This document shows positions 17,169 to 25,640 of a DNA stretch of 64,000 nt, one piece after another. A program made the position numbers and the translations under genes. The DNA comes from JBBROS01 sp963792675 (GTDB lineage Bacteria > Pseudomonadota > Alphaproteobacteria > Acetobacterales > Acetobacteraceae), in NCBI GenBank assembly GCA_963792675.1, contig CAWBWT010000002.1, positions 3,162,001-3,226,000 of the forward strand, given 5' to 3'. Every line of letters begins with the position of its first letter. The stretch's first letter is position 1. The notes under the pieces are model-generated. The model was not told the DNA's origin, made no database searches, and was given only the letters and a program-made list of their open reading frames with translations.

Positions 17169-18239
17169 TCATTCCGGCAGCATCACGCAGGCGTCGGGCG
17201 CCCAGGCGACGGTCGCCGGCGCCCCCCGCTCCGGCAGCCCGGCGCCGGTGCCCTGCCCCAGCGGGCGCAGCACGTTCAGCACCGACCCGTCCGCCAAGCG
17301 CACCGCCACCTCGACGACGTCGCCGCGGTAGGCGACGTCGGCGACGGTGCCGGTCACGCGGTTGCCGTCGGCGCCGTCATCCAGCCGCAGCCGCTCCGCC
17401 CGCAGTGCCAGGTGGATGGAAGCGCCCTGCCCGGCCGGCGCCGGGCCGCAGGCGCGCACGGCGCCGACCGCCGGCACGTCGAGCACCGCGTCCGGCCCGG
17501 CCTCGCGGACCGTGCCGGACAGGATGTTGGCGCCGCCCATGAAAGCGGCGACGTAGCGGCTGGCCGGACGCTCATAGACCTCGGCGGGCGTGCCGACTTG
17601 CGCCAGCCGGCCGTTGTGCAGCAGGCCGATGCGGGTCGCCATCGCCAGCGCCTCGTCCTGGTCGTGGGTGACCAGCACGAAGGTGGTGCCGGTCTCGCGC
17701 TGCACCCGCAGCAGCTCCTGCCGGGTCTGCTCGCGCAGGTTGCGGTCGAGCGCCGACATCGGCTCGTCCAGCAGCAGCAGGCGCGGCCGCGGCGCCAGCG
17801 CCCGGGCCAGCGCCACCCGCTGCCGCTGACCGCCGCTCAGCGCGTCCGGACGGCGGCCGGCGAAATCCTGAAGCCGCACCAGCTTCAACAGCGCGGCGAC
17901 GCGCGGGCCGATCTCGGCCTTGGGCGCGCCTTGGCGGCGCAGCCCGAAGGCGACGTTGTCGGCGACGCTCATGTGCGGGAACAGGGCGTAGGATTGGAAG
18001 GTGGTGTTGACCGGCCTCCGGTGCGGCGGCAAGCGGGTGATGTCCTGCCCGCCCAGCACGATGCGCCCCGACGCCGGCTGGATGAAGCCGCCGAGCGTCC
18101 GCAGCAAGGTCGTCTTGCCGCTGCCGGAGCCGCCCAGCAGCACGAACATCTCGCCGCTGCCGATCGAGAGGTCGATGCCGTCGAGCGCCGTCAGCAGCCC
18201 GTAACGAACGACGAGGCGCTCGATCTCGACATGCGCCAA
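17169..18239 (-). CDS. potG: Polyamine ABC transporter ATP-binding protein, PotG/PotA type
   Basis: The ATPase that drives the importer. 356 residues: Walker A GGSGSGKTTLLRTLGGF (about residues 34-50), Q-loop TTFQSYALFPHM, ABC signature LSGGQRQRVALARAL, Walker B LLLLDEPMSALD and switch His in VTHDQDEALAMA. A TOBE/OB domain fills the last ~110 residues (LALRAERLRL). It starts at TTG 18239, seven bases after the binding-protein stop; no in-frame ATG gives the family N-terminus. Confidence 0.92.
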   Translation of the reverse strand: MAHVEIERLVVRYGLLTALDGIDLSIGSGEMFVLLGGSGSGKTTLLRTLGGFIQPASGRIVLGGQDITRLPPHRRPVNTTFQSYALFPHMSVADNVAFGLRRQGAPKAEIGPRVAALLKLVRLQDFAGRRPDALSGGQRQRVALARALAPRPRLLLLDEPMSALDRNLREQTRQELLRVQRETGTTFVLVTHDQDEALAMATRIGLLHNGRLAQVGTPAEVYERPASRYVAAFMGGANILSGTVREAGPDAVLDVPAVGAVRACGPAPAGQGASIHLALRAERLRLDDGADGNRVTGTVADVAYRGDVVEVAVRLADGSVLNVLRPLGQGTGAGLPERGAPATVAWAPDACVMLPE

Positions 18240-18246
18240 GCCGGGT

Positions 18247-19336
18247 CTAGCCGCCGGCCTTGAACCGGGCCCACATGCGGGTGCGCGCCCGCTCGGCGGC
18301 TTGCGGCGGCGCTTTGACGGTGAAGAACCGGGCCATCGCCGCCTCGGTCGGGAACACGTTGTGGTCGTCCTTGATGGCCGGCTCGACGTCCGGCAGGCTC
18401 GCCGGCACCGCGTTGGCGTAATGCACCTTGTTGGTGATCGCCGCCATCACGTCGGGCCTGAGCAGGTAGTTGATCAGCAGCATGGCGTCGGCCGCATGCG
18501 GCGCGTCCTTCGGCACCGCCATCACGTCGAAGCTGAGCTCGGAGAACTCCTTCGGCGCCACGTAGCGCACCTCCTTCTGCTTCGCTTCGGCGGCCCGGCC
18601 GGCCGCCTGGATCACGTCGCCGGAATAGGTCATCGCGAGGCAGGTCTGGCCGGCCGCCAGCGCCTCGATGGCGCCGCCGCTGACGAAGGTGCGGATGTAG
18701 GGGCGGATCGCCTTCAGCGTCTTCTCGACGTCGGCGAGGTCCTTGGCGTCGGTGCTCTCGGGGTTGTGGCCGAGGTAGCGCAGCACGCTCGGGATGGTGT
18801 CGATGGCGCTGTCCATCAGCGTGATGCCGCACGGGGCAATCCGCTTGGCGTTGGCCGGCTTCAGCAGCAGATCCCAGCTATCCATCGGCGCATCCGGCGC
18901 CAGGCCGCGGATCAGCTCAGGGATCGTGCCGAGCCCGATCGTGCCCCACAGGTAGATCGCCCCATAGGCGTTGCCGGGATCGCTGCTGGCAACGCGCGCC
19001 ATCAGCTTGGGGTCGAGGTTCTTGAGGTTGGGGATCTTGCCCCGGTCGAGCTTCTGCAGCGCACCGGCGGCGATCAGCCGGCTGAAGGTCGGTTCGCTGG
19101 TCGGCACGATGACGTCGTAGCCGGAGTTTCCGGCCAGCATCTTGCCTTCGAGCGTCTCGAGGCTGTCGTAGACGTCGTACTGCACCTTCACGCCGGTCTC
19201 GGCGGTGAACGCCTCGAGCACCTTGGGGTCGATGTAGTCGGACCAGTTGTAGAAGTTGACCACCCGGTCCTGGGCAAACGCCGGGTCGAACGCGCAACCG
19301 GCCAGCAGCAGGAACAGCGAGCAATCGTCTCAGCAT
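18247..19336 (-). CDS. potF: Polyamine-binding protein PotF/PotD type, lipoprotein, one frameshift in the signal peptide as read
   Basis: Periplasmic binding protein of the importer. The mature part is intact: VVNFYNWSDYIDPKVLEAFTAETG, then GYDVIVPTSEPTFSRLIAAGALQKLD and FYTVKAPPQ-like residues near the end, all PotD/PotF hallmarks. The signal is split. The ATG at 19334-19336 reads MLRRLL, while the continuation FLLLAGCAFDPAFAQDR, with a lipobox LAGC, is one base out of phase; a stop lies just before it in that frame. One indel within about 19,300-19,330 restores a ~363-residue lipoprotein. It is first in the potFGHI operon. Confidence 0.88.
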
Positions 19337-19384
19337 GGCAGCACCCCTCAACCCAAGCACCCTGCAAACCCGGCACGGGCGAAA

Positions 19385-20668
19385 CTAGCCACCGGCCTCG
19401 GTCTTTGAAAGGCCGGAAGGCGGCTCGGCGAGGCAAGGCGGCTCGGGGAGGTAAGGCGGCCCGGCGTGGCGGCCGTCCTCCAGCGCCAAGGTGAGCAGCG
19501 CGCGCTCCAGCGCCCCGAGCAGCGCAGGGTTGATGCCGCCCTCGGTCGAGGTCGCCGGACGGGCGATCAGCTGATCGAGTCGGATGCGATGGCCGTCGAG
19601 CTCCCCTTTCAGCTCGCCGATCAGGAATTGGCGCAGGCGCCAGGCCAAGGGCCGCACCAGCGGGCGCACCACGCCGTAGGCGAGCCGCGTCACCCGCCGG
19701 CCGAGCCCACCGGCCCCCAGCGGCAGCGCAATGCGTTCGCGGGAATCGGCCGGAGCCGGCGGGGCCTCGACCGCCGCGGGCAACGGCATCGCCGCGGGCA
19801 CAGCGCCATGGTGCGGCCCGGCCGCCGCCGCCGGCTGCTGCGTGCGATCATCCAGGCGGCCGTTCAGCTCGGCCAGCTCGGCCTCCAGACGTTCGATCGC
19901 TTGCAGCCGGGTGGCTGCCAACGCCTCGGTGGCCGCCAGATAGTCCTGCAACGGGGCGTCGAACACGGTGTAATGGTCGAACACGTTCGGCGGCACGCGG
20001 AAATGGCGGGCCAGGGCAGCGCGCTCGTCGGCGAGGTAGAACCGGTTCAGCCCGTCGAACCACACGGCCCGGTAACCCGATGCCAGCAGCCCTGCCTCCC
20101 ACGGCAGGTCGGCCGCTCCGGAGTCGAGCGGCTCGGTGACCTCGACGACGACGATCCAGGGCCGGCAGGCGGTGAAGTCGGCGCCGGCCAGCACCTCGGC
20201 CTCCGCCCCCTCCACGTCGATCTTGAGGAACTGCACCGGTCCCGCCGCATGCTCCCGGCACAATGCGGCAAGCGTGGTGACCGGGACCTCGATCTGCTCG
20301 ATGCGGGCCCCTGCCCGTTCGTGGCGCCGCGCCACGTCGAGGTCGAAGGTGGACAGGCCGGTCTGCGCCTGGTGCACCACGCGGTAGAACGGCCGCGTGC
20401 CGGGCGCTGCCGCCAGGGCCGCTTCGACCACCACGTCGCCGGGCCGGGCGCGGCGCAGGGCGGCGGCGGCATCCGGCAGCGGCTCGACGTTCACCCCGCG
20501 CCAGCCGCGGTCGTAGAAGGCCCGGGTGACGCTGAGTGCGGTGGGGTCGGCGGCGCCGACATCGATGTAGCGGCCGCCCGCCGGCGCCTCGTCGCGCAGC
20601 GCCCGCCACAGCATGACGTCTTCCAGGTTCTGCGCGTAAGAAACGAAGCGATCGTCGGTCAAAGCCAC
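19385..20668 (-). CDS. FkbM family SAM-dependent methyltransferase with C-terminal extension
   Basis: FkbM enzymes O-methylate sugars or other hydroxyls. The N-terminal ~230 residues are the catalytic domain: RFVSYAQNLEDVMLWRAL, the SAM-binding YIDVGAADPTALSVT, QFLKIDVEGAEAEVLAGAD. The remaining ~200 residues carry a short coiled coil (ATRLQAIERLEAELAELNGRL), an Ala/Pro-rich linker and a basic helical segment, a layout common next to glycan genes. The GTG at 20668 has GAGG six bases upstream and gives the family N-terminus; a GTG at 20719 would add 17 basic residues. It is divergent from gmd, suggesting methylation of the deoxyhexose made there; the substrate is inferred. Confidence 0.85.
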   Translation of the reverse strand: MALTDDRFVSYAQNLEDVMLWRALRDEAPAGGRYIDVGAADPTALSVTRAFYDRGWRGVNVEPLPDAAAALRRARPGDVVVEAALAAAPGTRPFYRVVHQAQTGLSTFDLDVARRHERAGARIEQIEVPVTTLAALCREHAAGPVQFLKIDVEGAEAEVLAGADFTACRPWIVVVEVTEPLDSGAADLPWEAGLLASGYRAVWFDGLNRFYLADERAALARHFRVPPNVFDHYTVFDAPLQDYLAATEALAATRLQAIERLEAELAELNGRLDDRTQQPAAAAGPHHGAVPAAMPLPAAVEAPPAPADSRERIALPLGAGGLGRRVTRLAYGVVRPLVRPLAWRLRQFLIGELKGELDGHRIRLDQLIARPATSTEGGINPALLGALERALLTLALEDGRHAGPPYLPEPPCLAEPPSGLSKTEAGG

Positions 20669-20792
20669 TCCAAACCTCGTCCGGGCCACCGGTCGGCGGC
20701 GGCGGCCGTTTTGCGGCACGGGGGTGGACGGGGCAAGCGCGCCGGTTTAACGCACCGCTGCAGGCCCGAACCGCGCAGCCACCAGGAGCAGC

Positions 20793-21776
20793 ATGCCCAC
20801 AGCCTTGATCACCGGCGTCACCGGCCAGGACGGCGCTTACCTGGCGCAGCTCCTGCTCGGCAAGGGCTATCGCGTGGTCGGGCTGATGCGCCGCAGCGCC
20901 AGCTCCGACGTGATCGGCGAGCGGCTGCGCTGGCTGGGCATCCTCGACGACGTCGAGCTGATGGACGGCAACCTCACCGACATCAGCAGCCTGATCCGGA
21001 TCCTCAACGCCACCAAGGCCGACGAGGTCTATAATCTTGCCGCCCAGAGCTTCGTCGCCGCAAGCTGGCAGCAGCCGCTGCTGACCGGCAACGTGACGGC
21101 GCTCGGCGCCGGCAACCTGCTGGAAGCGGTGCGCCTCGTGCTGCCCTCGGCGCGAGTCTACCAGGCCAGCAGCAGCGAGATGTTCGGCCTGATCCAGGAG
21201 CCGCGGCAGAACGAGAAAACGCCGTTCTACCCGCGCAGCCCGTACGGAGTCGCAAAACTCTACGCGCACTGGATGACGGTGAACTACCGCGAAAGCTTCG
21301 GCCTGCACGCGAGTTCCGGCATCCTGTTCAACCACGAGAGCCCGCTCCGCGGCATCGAGTTCGTCACTCGCAAGGTCACCGACGGGGCGGCGCGGATCAA
21401 GCTCGGCCTGGCCGAGCACCTCCCGCTCGGCAATCTCGAGGCGACGCGGGATTGGGGCCACGCACGCGACTACGTGCGGGCGATGCACCTGATGCTGCAG
21501 CAGGAGCAGGCGGACGATTACGTGATCGCCACGGGCGTCACCACCAGCATCCGCGAGCTGTGCCGGCTGGCTTTCGCCCATGTCGGCCTCGACTACGAGG
21601 AGAAGGTCCGGGTCGACCCAAAATTCCTCCGCCCGGCCGAGGTCGAGGTGCTGCTCGGCGACGCGTCCAAGGCCAAGCAGACGCTCGGCTGGACGCCGGA
21701 AACGAGCCTGGCCGACATGGTCGCCGAGATGGTCGACGCCGACCTCGCCCGGCACCGCGCCCGGCTCGCGCGCTAG
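20793..21776 (+). CDS. gmd: GDP-mannose 4,6-dehydratase
   Basis: Converts GDP-D-mannose to GDP-4-keto-6-deoxymannose, the precursor of GDP-rhamnose or GDP-fucose. 327 residues, short-chain dehydrogenase fold: TALITGVTGQDGAYLAQLLL (NADP-binding), the catalytic Ser/Thr region QASSSEMFG, and Tyr-x3-Lys in PYGVAKLYAHW. Gmd-specific stretches include NHESPLRGIEFVTRKVT and NLEATRDWGHARDYV. The ATG at 20793 follows AGGAG. It is 27 bases upstream of the reductase gene. Confidence 0.95.
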   Translation: MPTALITGVTGQDGAYLAQLLLGKGYRVVGLMRRSASSDVIGERLRWLGILDDVELMDGNLTDISSLIRILNATKADEVYNLAAQSFVAASWQQPLLTGNVTALGAGNLLEAVRLVLPSARVYQASSSEMFGLIQEPRQNEKTPFYPRSPYGVAKLYAHWMTVNYRESFGLHASSGILFNHESPLRGIEFVTRKVTDGAARIKLGLAEHLPLGNLEATRDWGHARDYVRAMHLMLQQEQADDYVIATGVTTSIRELCRLAFAHVGLDYEEKVRVDPKFLRPAEVEVLLGDASKAKQTLGWTPETSLADMVAEMVDADLARHRARLAR

Positions 21777-21803
21777 ACCGGCTCCCCGCGGGCGCGCCGT
21801 CGC

Positions 21804-22727
21804 ATGACGCCGCAACGGATCCTGGTGACCGGCGCCGGCGGGTTCGTGGGCGGGCATCTGCTGCCGGTGCTTGCGGCGACGCATGCCAGCGCGACCGTGC
21901 TGACGCCGGGGTTCGACGTGACCGACGCCGCCGCCACCGACGCGGCGGTGCGCGCCGCCCGGCCCAATGCCGTCGTGCACCTGGCCGGCATAGCAGCGCC
22001 GCTCGACGCCAAGCGCGACCCGGAGCTGGCCTGGCGGGTCAACCTGCATGGCACGCTGATCCTCGCCCGCGCCCTGCTGGCGCACGCGCCGGCCGCGACG
22101 CTGGTGTTCGCCGGCAGCGGCGACGCCTATGGCGCGTCGTTCCGGAGCGGGCATCCGCTCGATGAAATGGCCGCGCTGGCGCCGCAAAACACGTACGGGG
22201 CCACCAAGGCGGCCGCCGACCTTGCCCTCGGCGCCCTGGCCAGCGAGGGTCTGCGCGTGCTGCGGATGCGCCCGTTCAACCACACCGGACCCCGCCAAAC
22301 CGACGCTTTCGTGGTGCCATCCTTTGCCCGTCAGGTGGCGCGGATCGAGGCCGGGCTGCAACCGCCGGTGCTGCGGGTGGGCGCCCTCGACCCGGAGCGC
22401 GATTTCCTGGACGTGCGCGACGTTTGCGCCGCCTACGCCGCCGGCGTGGCCGCCGACCTGCCGCCCGGCACCGTGCTGAACCTCGCCTCCGGCCGGCCGC
22501 GCCGGATCGGCGACGTGCTGCGGGGCTTGCTCGACCTAACCGGGGTCAAGGCAGAGGTCGAAACCGACGCGGCCCGGCTGCGCACCGGCGACATCCCGCG
22601 CGCGGTCGGCAACGCGGCGTTGGCCGGACAACTGCTCGGCTGGTCGCCGGCAGTGCCCTGGGAGCAGACGTTGCGCGACGTGCTGGACGAATGGCGTGCC
22701 CGGGTGCGGACGGATTCCGCGGGCTAA
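21804..22727 (+). CDS. rmd: GDP-4-keto-6-deoxy-D-mannose reductase (Rmd type)
   Basis: An extended SDR reductase of 307 residues, probably making GDP-D-rhamnose. It has ILVTGAGGFVGGHLLPVLAAT at the N-terminus, GSGDAYGASF and Tyr-x3-Lys as NTYGATKAAADL, and RPFNHTGPRQTDAFVVPSFARQ, which is typical of Rmd and separates it from fucose synthase. It follows gmd directly. Rmd versus another NDP-sugar epimerase rests on the RPFNHTGP-type motif and the gmd neighbour. Confidence 0.85.
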   Translation: MTPQRILVTGAGGFVGGHLLPVLAATHASATVLTPGFDVTDAAATDAAVRAARPNAVVHLAGIAAPLDAKRDPELAWRVNLHGTLILARALLAHAPAATLVFAGSGDAYGASFRSGHPLDEMAALAPQNTYGATKAAADLALGALASEGLRVLRMRPFNHTGPRQTDAFVVPSFARQVARIEAGLQPPVLRVGALDPERDFLDVRDVCAAYAAGVAADLPPGTVLNLASGRPRRIGDVLRGLLDLTGVKAEVETDAARLRTGDIPRAVGNAALAGQLLGWSPAVPWEQTLRDVLDEWRARVRTDSAG

Positions 22728-22769
22728 GCGGCGTCCAGCGAACCGTCGACAGCCGCCGGTTCCGGGCCG

Positions 22770-24692
22770 TTAAGCCACCAAGGTGAATAGTTGGTGCAGC
22801 CCGACCCAGATCAGCGTCGATACCACAACAGCAGCGGCGATGCCGTGGATGGCCGCCCGCGGGTCCTCCACGGCCAACCGGTCGGGCAAAGCCACGCGCG
22901 CCCATTCCAGCATGGGATCGAGCGTGATCGGCGCCAGCCGGTCGACCAACTTGCCCTGCAGCTCGTCGCAGCCGTGCTCGAGCAGGAAGGCGCATTCGAC
23001 GCCGCTCTGCACCCCGGTCGCGCAAACCCGCTCACCGAGCGACTTGGCGAGCCGGATCACGCTGGCGGCCACCGCTTCGCTGCGGCCGCCCCGAGCCGCC
23101 GCCCCCACCATCTCGCCGCTGAGCTTGATCACGTCGAACTTGATGTCCAGCAATCCGGCGACGGTCGTCACACCAGATCCGAAGTCGTTGATGACGACCT
23201 CCACACCGAGGCTTCTGACTTGCTCGACATGCCGTGCCATGTCTGCGGTCGGATCGACGAAGGATTGCGCTCCGACTTCGATCTGAAGCCGGTTGGCCGG
23301 CAGGGCGCACTCGCGCAGGGCGCGTGCCACGGTCGCCGGCAGATCCGCCTGCCGGAACGACGACGCCAGCATCCGCACGCAGACCCGCAGCGGAGCCCGC
23401 CATTGCGAGGCCGCGCGACAGGCGGCGTCGAGCAGCCAGCGATCCAACGCCGACGCCAACCCGGAACTTTCCGCCGCCATCGCCAGCAGGTCGGCGGCGA
23501 CGGCGCCATGCCCCGGCCGGTCCCAGCGGATCAGCGCATCGAACCCGACGAGCCTTCCCGTGGCGACGCACGCGGTTGGCCGCCATTCCAGCTGGAACCC
23601 GCCATTGGCGATCGCGAGACGCAAATCCCGCTCCATCAGCTGCCGGCCGACCAACTCCTTGTGCAACCTGGCCTCGAACCGGACCGCACGATTGCGCCCC
23701 CGCCGCTTGGCCCAGTAGGCCGCGTCCGCCATGTAGCGCAGCAGGTCCTCGGCACAGGCGCCATCGTCGGGATAGCAGGCAACGCCGACCGATGGGCTGA
23801 GCTGGATCGGCACGCCGCCGACGTCGAACGGCTGGGCGAGCGTGTCCAGGATCTCGTCGCCGAGCGCCTTAGCCTCGTCGCCGTCGGCCCCCTTCACCAG
23901 CAAGGCGTAGTCGTCGCCGGCCAGCCGCGCAACGAGGTCGTTCGAGCCGGCCACCGTTGTGAGGCGGGCGGCCGCCTGGCGCAGCAGGTCCTCTCCTCCG
24001 GCATGGCCGGCCAGATCGGTGACCCGGCTAAACCGGCCGAGATCCACCGCCAGCACGGCACAACGGCCAGCCACGCGTTGTCCGAGCAGGTCCCGCAAGG
24101 CCGCCTCGAACGAAGCTCGATTGGCCAGGCCGGTAACGATGTCACGGACGCTGCTGCGTTGCAGTGCCGTCTGGCTGCGGTTCAGGTCGAGCGCGGTCAC
24201 GACCGCCGCTGCCAGGCTCTCGAGCTGTCGAAGCTGGGCCGGCGTTGCGGAGCGTGGGCGTCGGTCCAAGGCGCACAGCACGCCGAGCATGTGCCCGTCC
24301 GCGTCGAGCAGCTTGGCGCCGGCGTAGAAGCGGAACGCCTCGGGGCCGCTGACCAGCGGCAGGTCGCGCAATGCCGCGTCGAGCGTCGCATCGGGAACGA
24401 CGAGGGTCGGCCCTGCCAAGTCGAGCAGCCGACTGGAAAACCCGTCGGTCCGCGGCACCTGTCGAATGTCGGTGCCCACCAGCGACTTGGCCCACAACCG
24501 GTCGCGATCGAGCAGCGAGACGGAGGCCACCGGCACGCCGAACAACTCGGCCGTTGCCCGGGTCAGCTCATCAATCCGGGCATCGGCGGCACTGTCCAAT
24601 GCCTCGTAGGCGTGCAGCGCCGCCAATCGGGAATGTTCTCGGGATTCCGCATCCTCGAGGGGTCGGGGCCGGTCGAACGTCAATGTCTGCAT
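22770..24692 (-). CDS. GAF-GGDEF-EAL protein with degenerate catalytic motifs
   Basis: A 640-residue protein with a cyclic-di-GMP domain layout: a GAF sensor (about 30-175), GGDEF (about 183-340), EAL (about 355-600) and a C-terminal transmembrane helix (about 615-638). Both enzyme motifs look inactive: GGDEF is AGDDY (258-262), the EAL-R motif is FDALIRW (384-390), the DDFGTG segment is NDFGSG, and the conserved Glu of AEGVE is replaced (ATGVQS). Other flanking structure is conserved, so it more likely binds a nucleotide or a partner than makes or cleaves c-di-GMP. The C-terminal rather than N-terminal membrane anchor is unusual. It is monocistronic, convergent with rmd. Confidence 0.85.
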   Translation of the reverse strand: MQTLTFDRPRPLEDAESREHSRLAALHAYEALDSAADARIDELTRATAELFGVPVASVSLLDRDRLWAKSLVGTDIRQVPRTDGFSSRLLDLAGPTLVVPDATLDAALRDLPLVSGPEAFRFYAGAKLLDADGHMLGVLCALDRRPRSATPAQLRQLESLAAAVVTALDLNRSQTALQRSSVRDIVTGLANRASFEAALRDLLGQRVAGRCAVLAVDLGRFSRVTDLAGHAGGEDLLRQAAARLTTVAGSNDLVARLAGDDYALLVKGADGDEAKALGDEILDTLAQPFDVGGVPIQLSPSVGVACYPDDGACAEDLLRYMADAAYWAKRRGRNRAVRFEARLHKELVGRQLMERDLRLAIANGGFQLEWRPTACVATGRLVGFDALIRWDRPGHGAVAADLLAMAAESSGLASALDRWLLDAACRAASQWRAPLRVCVRMLASSFRQADLPATVARALRECALPANRLQIEVGAQSFVDPTADMARHVEQVRSLGVEVVINDFGSGVTTVAGLLDIKFDVIKLSGEMVGAAARGGRSEAVAASVIRLAKSLGERVCATGVQSGVECAFLLEHGCDELQGKLVDRLAPITLDPMLEWARVALPDRLAVEDPRAAIHGIAAAVVVSTLIWVGLHQLFTLVA

Positions 24693-24848
24693 AGGCGAGC
24701 CTGTGCCAGTCGGTTGCGCCGGATTGTCCGGACAGAGTTAACAACCTCACCTTGCCGCAGCGGATCGCAGCCGGCCCGTTACGAGATGTCAGGATTTTAT
24801 ACGTTTCTGTCGTGTTACGTTCTTCTAGGACTTACGTCCTGGTCAAAT

Positions 24849-25556
24849 TCAGCCGACGAGTTCCGCGCCCCGGCCTCGACCGGGCCCGTCGCCGCCCACC
24901 CGTCGGGCCGCCGCATCCAATGCCAGCGCCGCCACGCTCAGCAACAGCGCGACCGCCAACAGGGTGGGCCCGTCATTGGCCTCCATGGCGCGCATCACCA
25001 CCGAACCGAGCCCGCGGCGGCCGGCGAACATCTCGCCGATCAGCACCCCCAGCAAGGCCAGCGGCAAGCCGATCCGCACCCCGCCCAGCACCTCCGGCAG
25101 GACCGACGGCAGCACGACCGTGCTGAGCGTCTGCGCGGTCGAGAGCCGCAGCACGAGGGCGGTGCGGAGATGGATCGGGCGCACCTGCAGCACGGCGTTC
25201 ATGGTGATCAGCCCGATCGGCAGCAGCCCGTGCATGACCCCGAACGCCACCTGCGCCGGGCTGCCGAGCCCGAACAGCAGCAACACCACCGGGTAGAGCG
25301 TGACCTTTGGCAGGGCATATAGCGATGACAGCACCGGCTCCACCACCCGGGCGGCCAACCGGCTCAGGCCCAGCACGGCGCCGAGCCCGACGCCGCCCGC
25401 CACCGAGATCGCAGCCGACACCAGGAAGGCCTCGACGGTCTCGAGCGCGTCGGCCCGGAACGCAGGCCGGCCGGCGAGAACCCACAGTCGCGCCCCTGCA
25501 GCGGCGGGCGACGCGAGCGCCACGTCGCCCGCCGCCCAGTGCGCCGCCTGCCACAA
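24849..25556 (-). CDS. ABC transporter permease, nitrate/sulfonate/taurine (SsuC/TauC) type, start unclear
   Basis: An inner-membrane permease of at least 235 residues with about six hydrophobic segments and the family loop LPSVLPEVLGGVRIGLPLALLGVLIGEM. The 5' end is problematic. The TTG at 25556 is the first start-like codon called, but the frame stays open back to the fdsA stop at 25641-25643 and encodes a plausible first membrane segment (DPVLVLVAFVALW). The only candidate start there is a CTG at 25616, so either a rare start or an upstream indel is involved. No ATPase or binding protein is adjacent. It follows fdsA on the same strand. Confidence 0.75.
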   Translation of the reverse strand: MWQAAHWAAGDVALASPAAAGARLWVLAGRPAFRADALETVEAFLVSAAISVAGGVGLGAVLGLSRLAARVVEPVLSSLYALPKVTLYPVVLLLFGLGSPAQVAFGVMHGLLPIGLITMNAVLQVRPIHLRTALVLRLSTAQTLSTVVLPSVLPEVLGGVRIGLPLALLGVLIGEMFAGRRGLGSVVMRAMEANDGPTLLAVALLLSVAALALDAAARRVGGDGPGRGRGAELVG

Positions 25557-25640
25557 GGCGACGAACGCTACCAGGACAAGTACCGGATCGCCGCCCCGCC
25601 GCCGGATGGGCGTCAGCCCACCGCGACCGCGAACGCGCGC

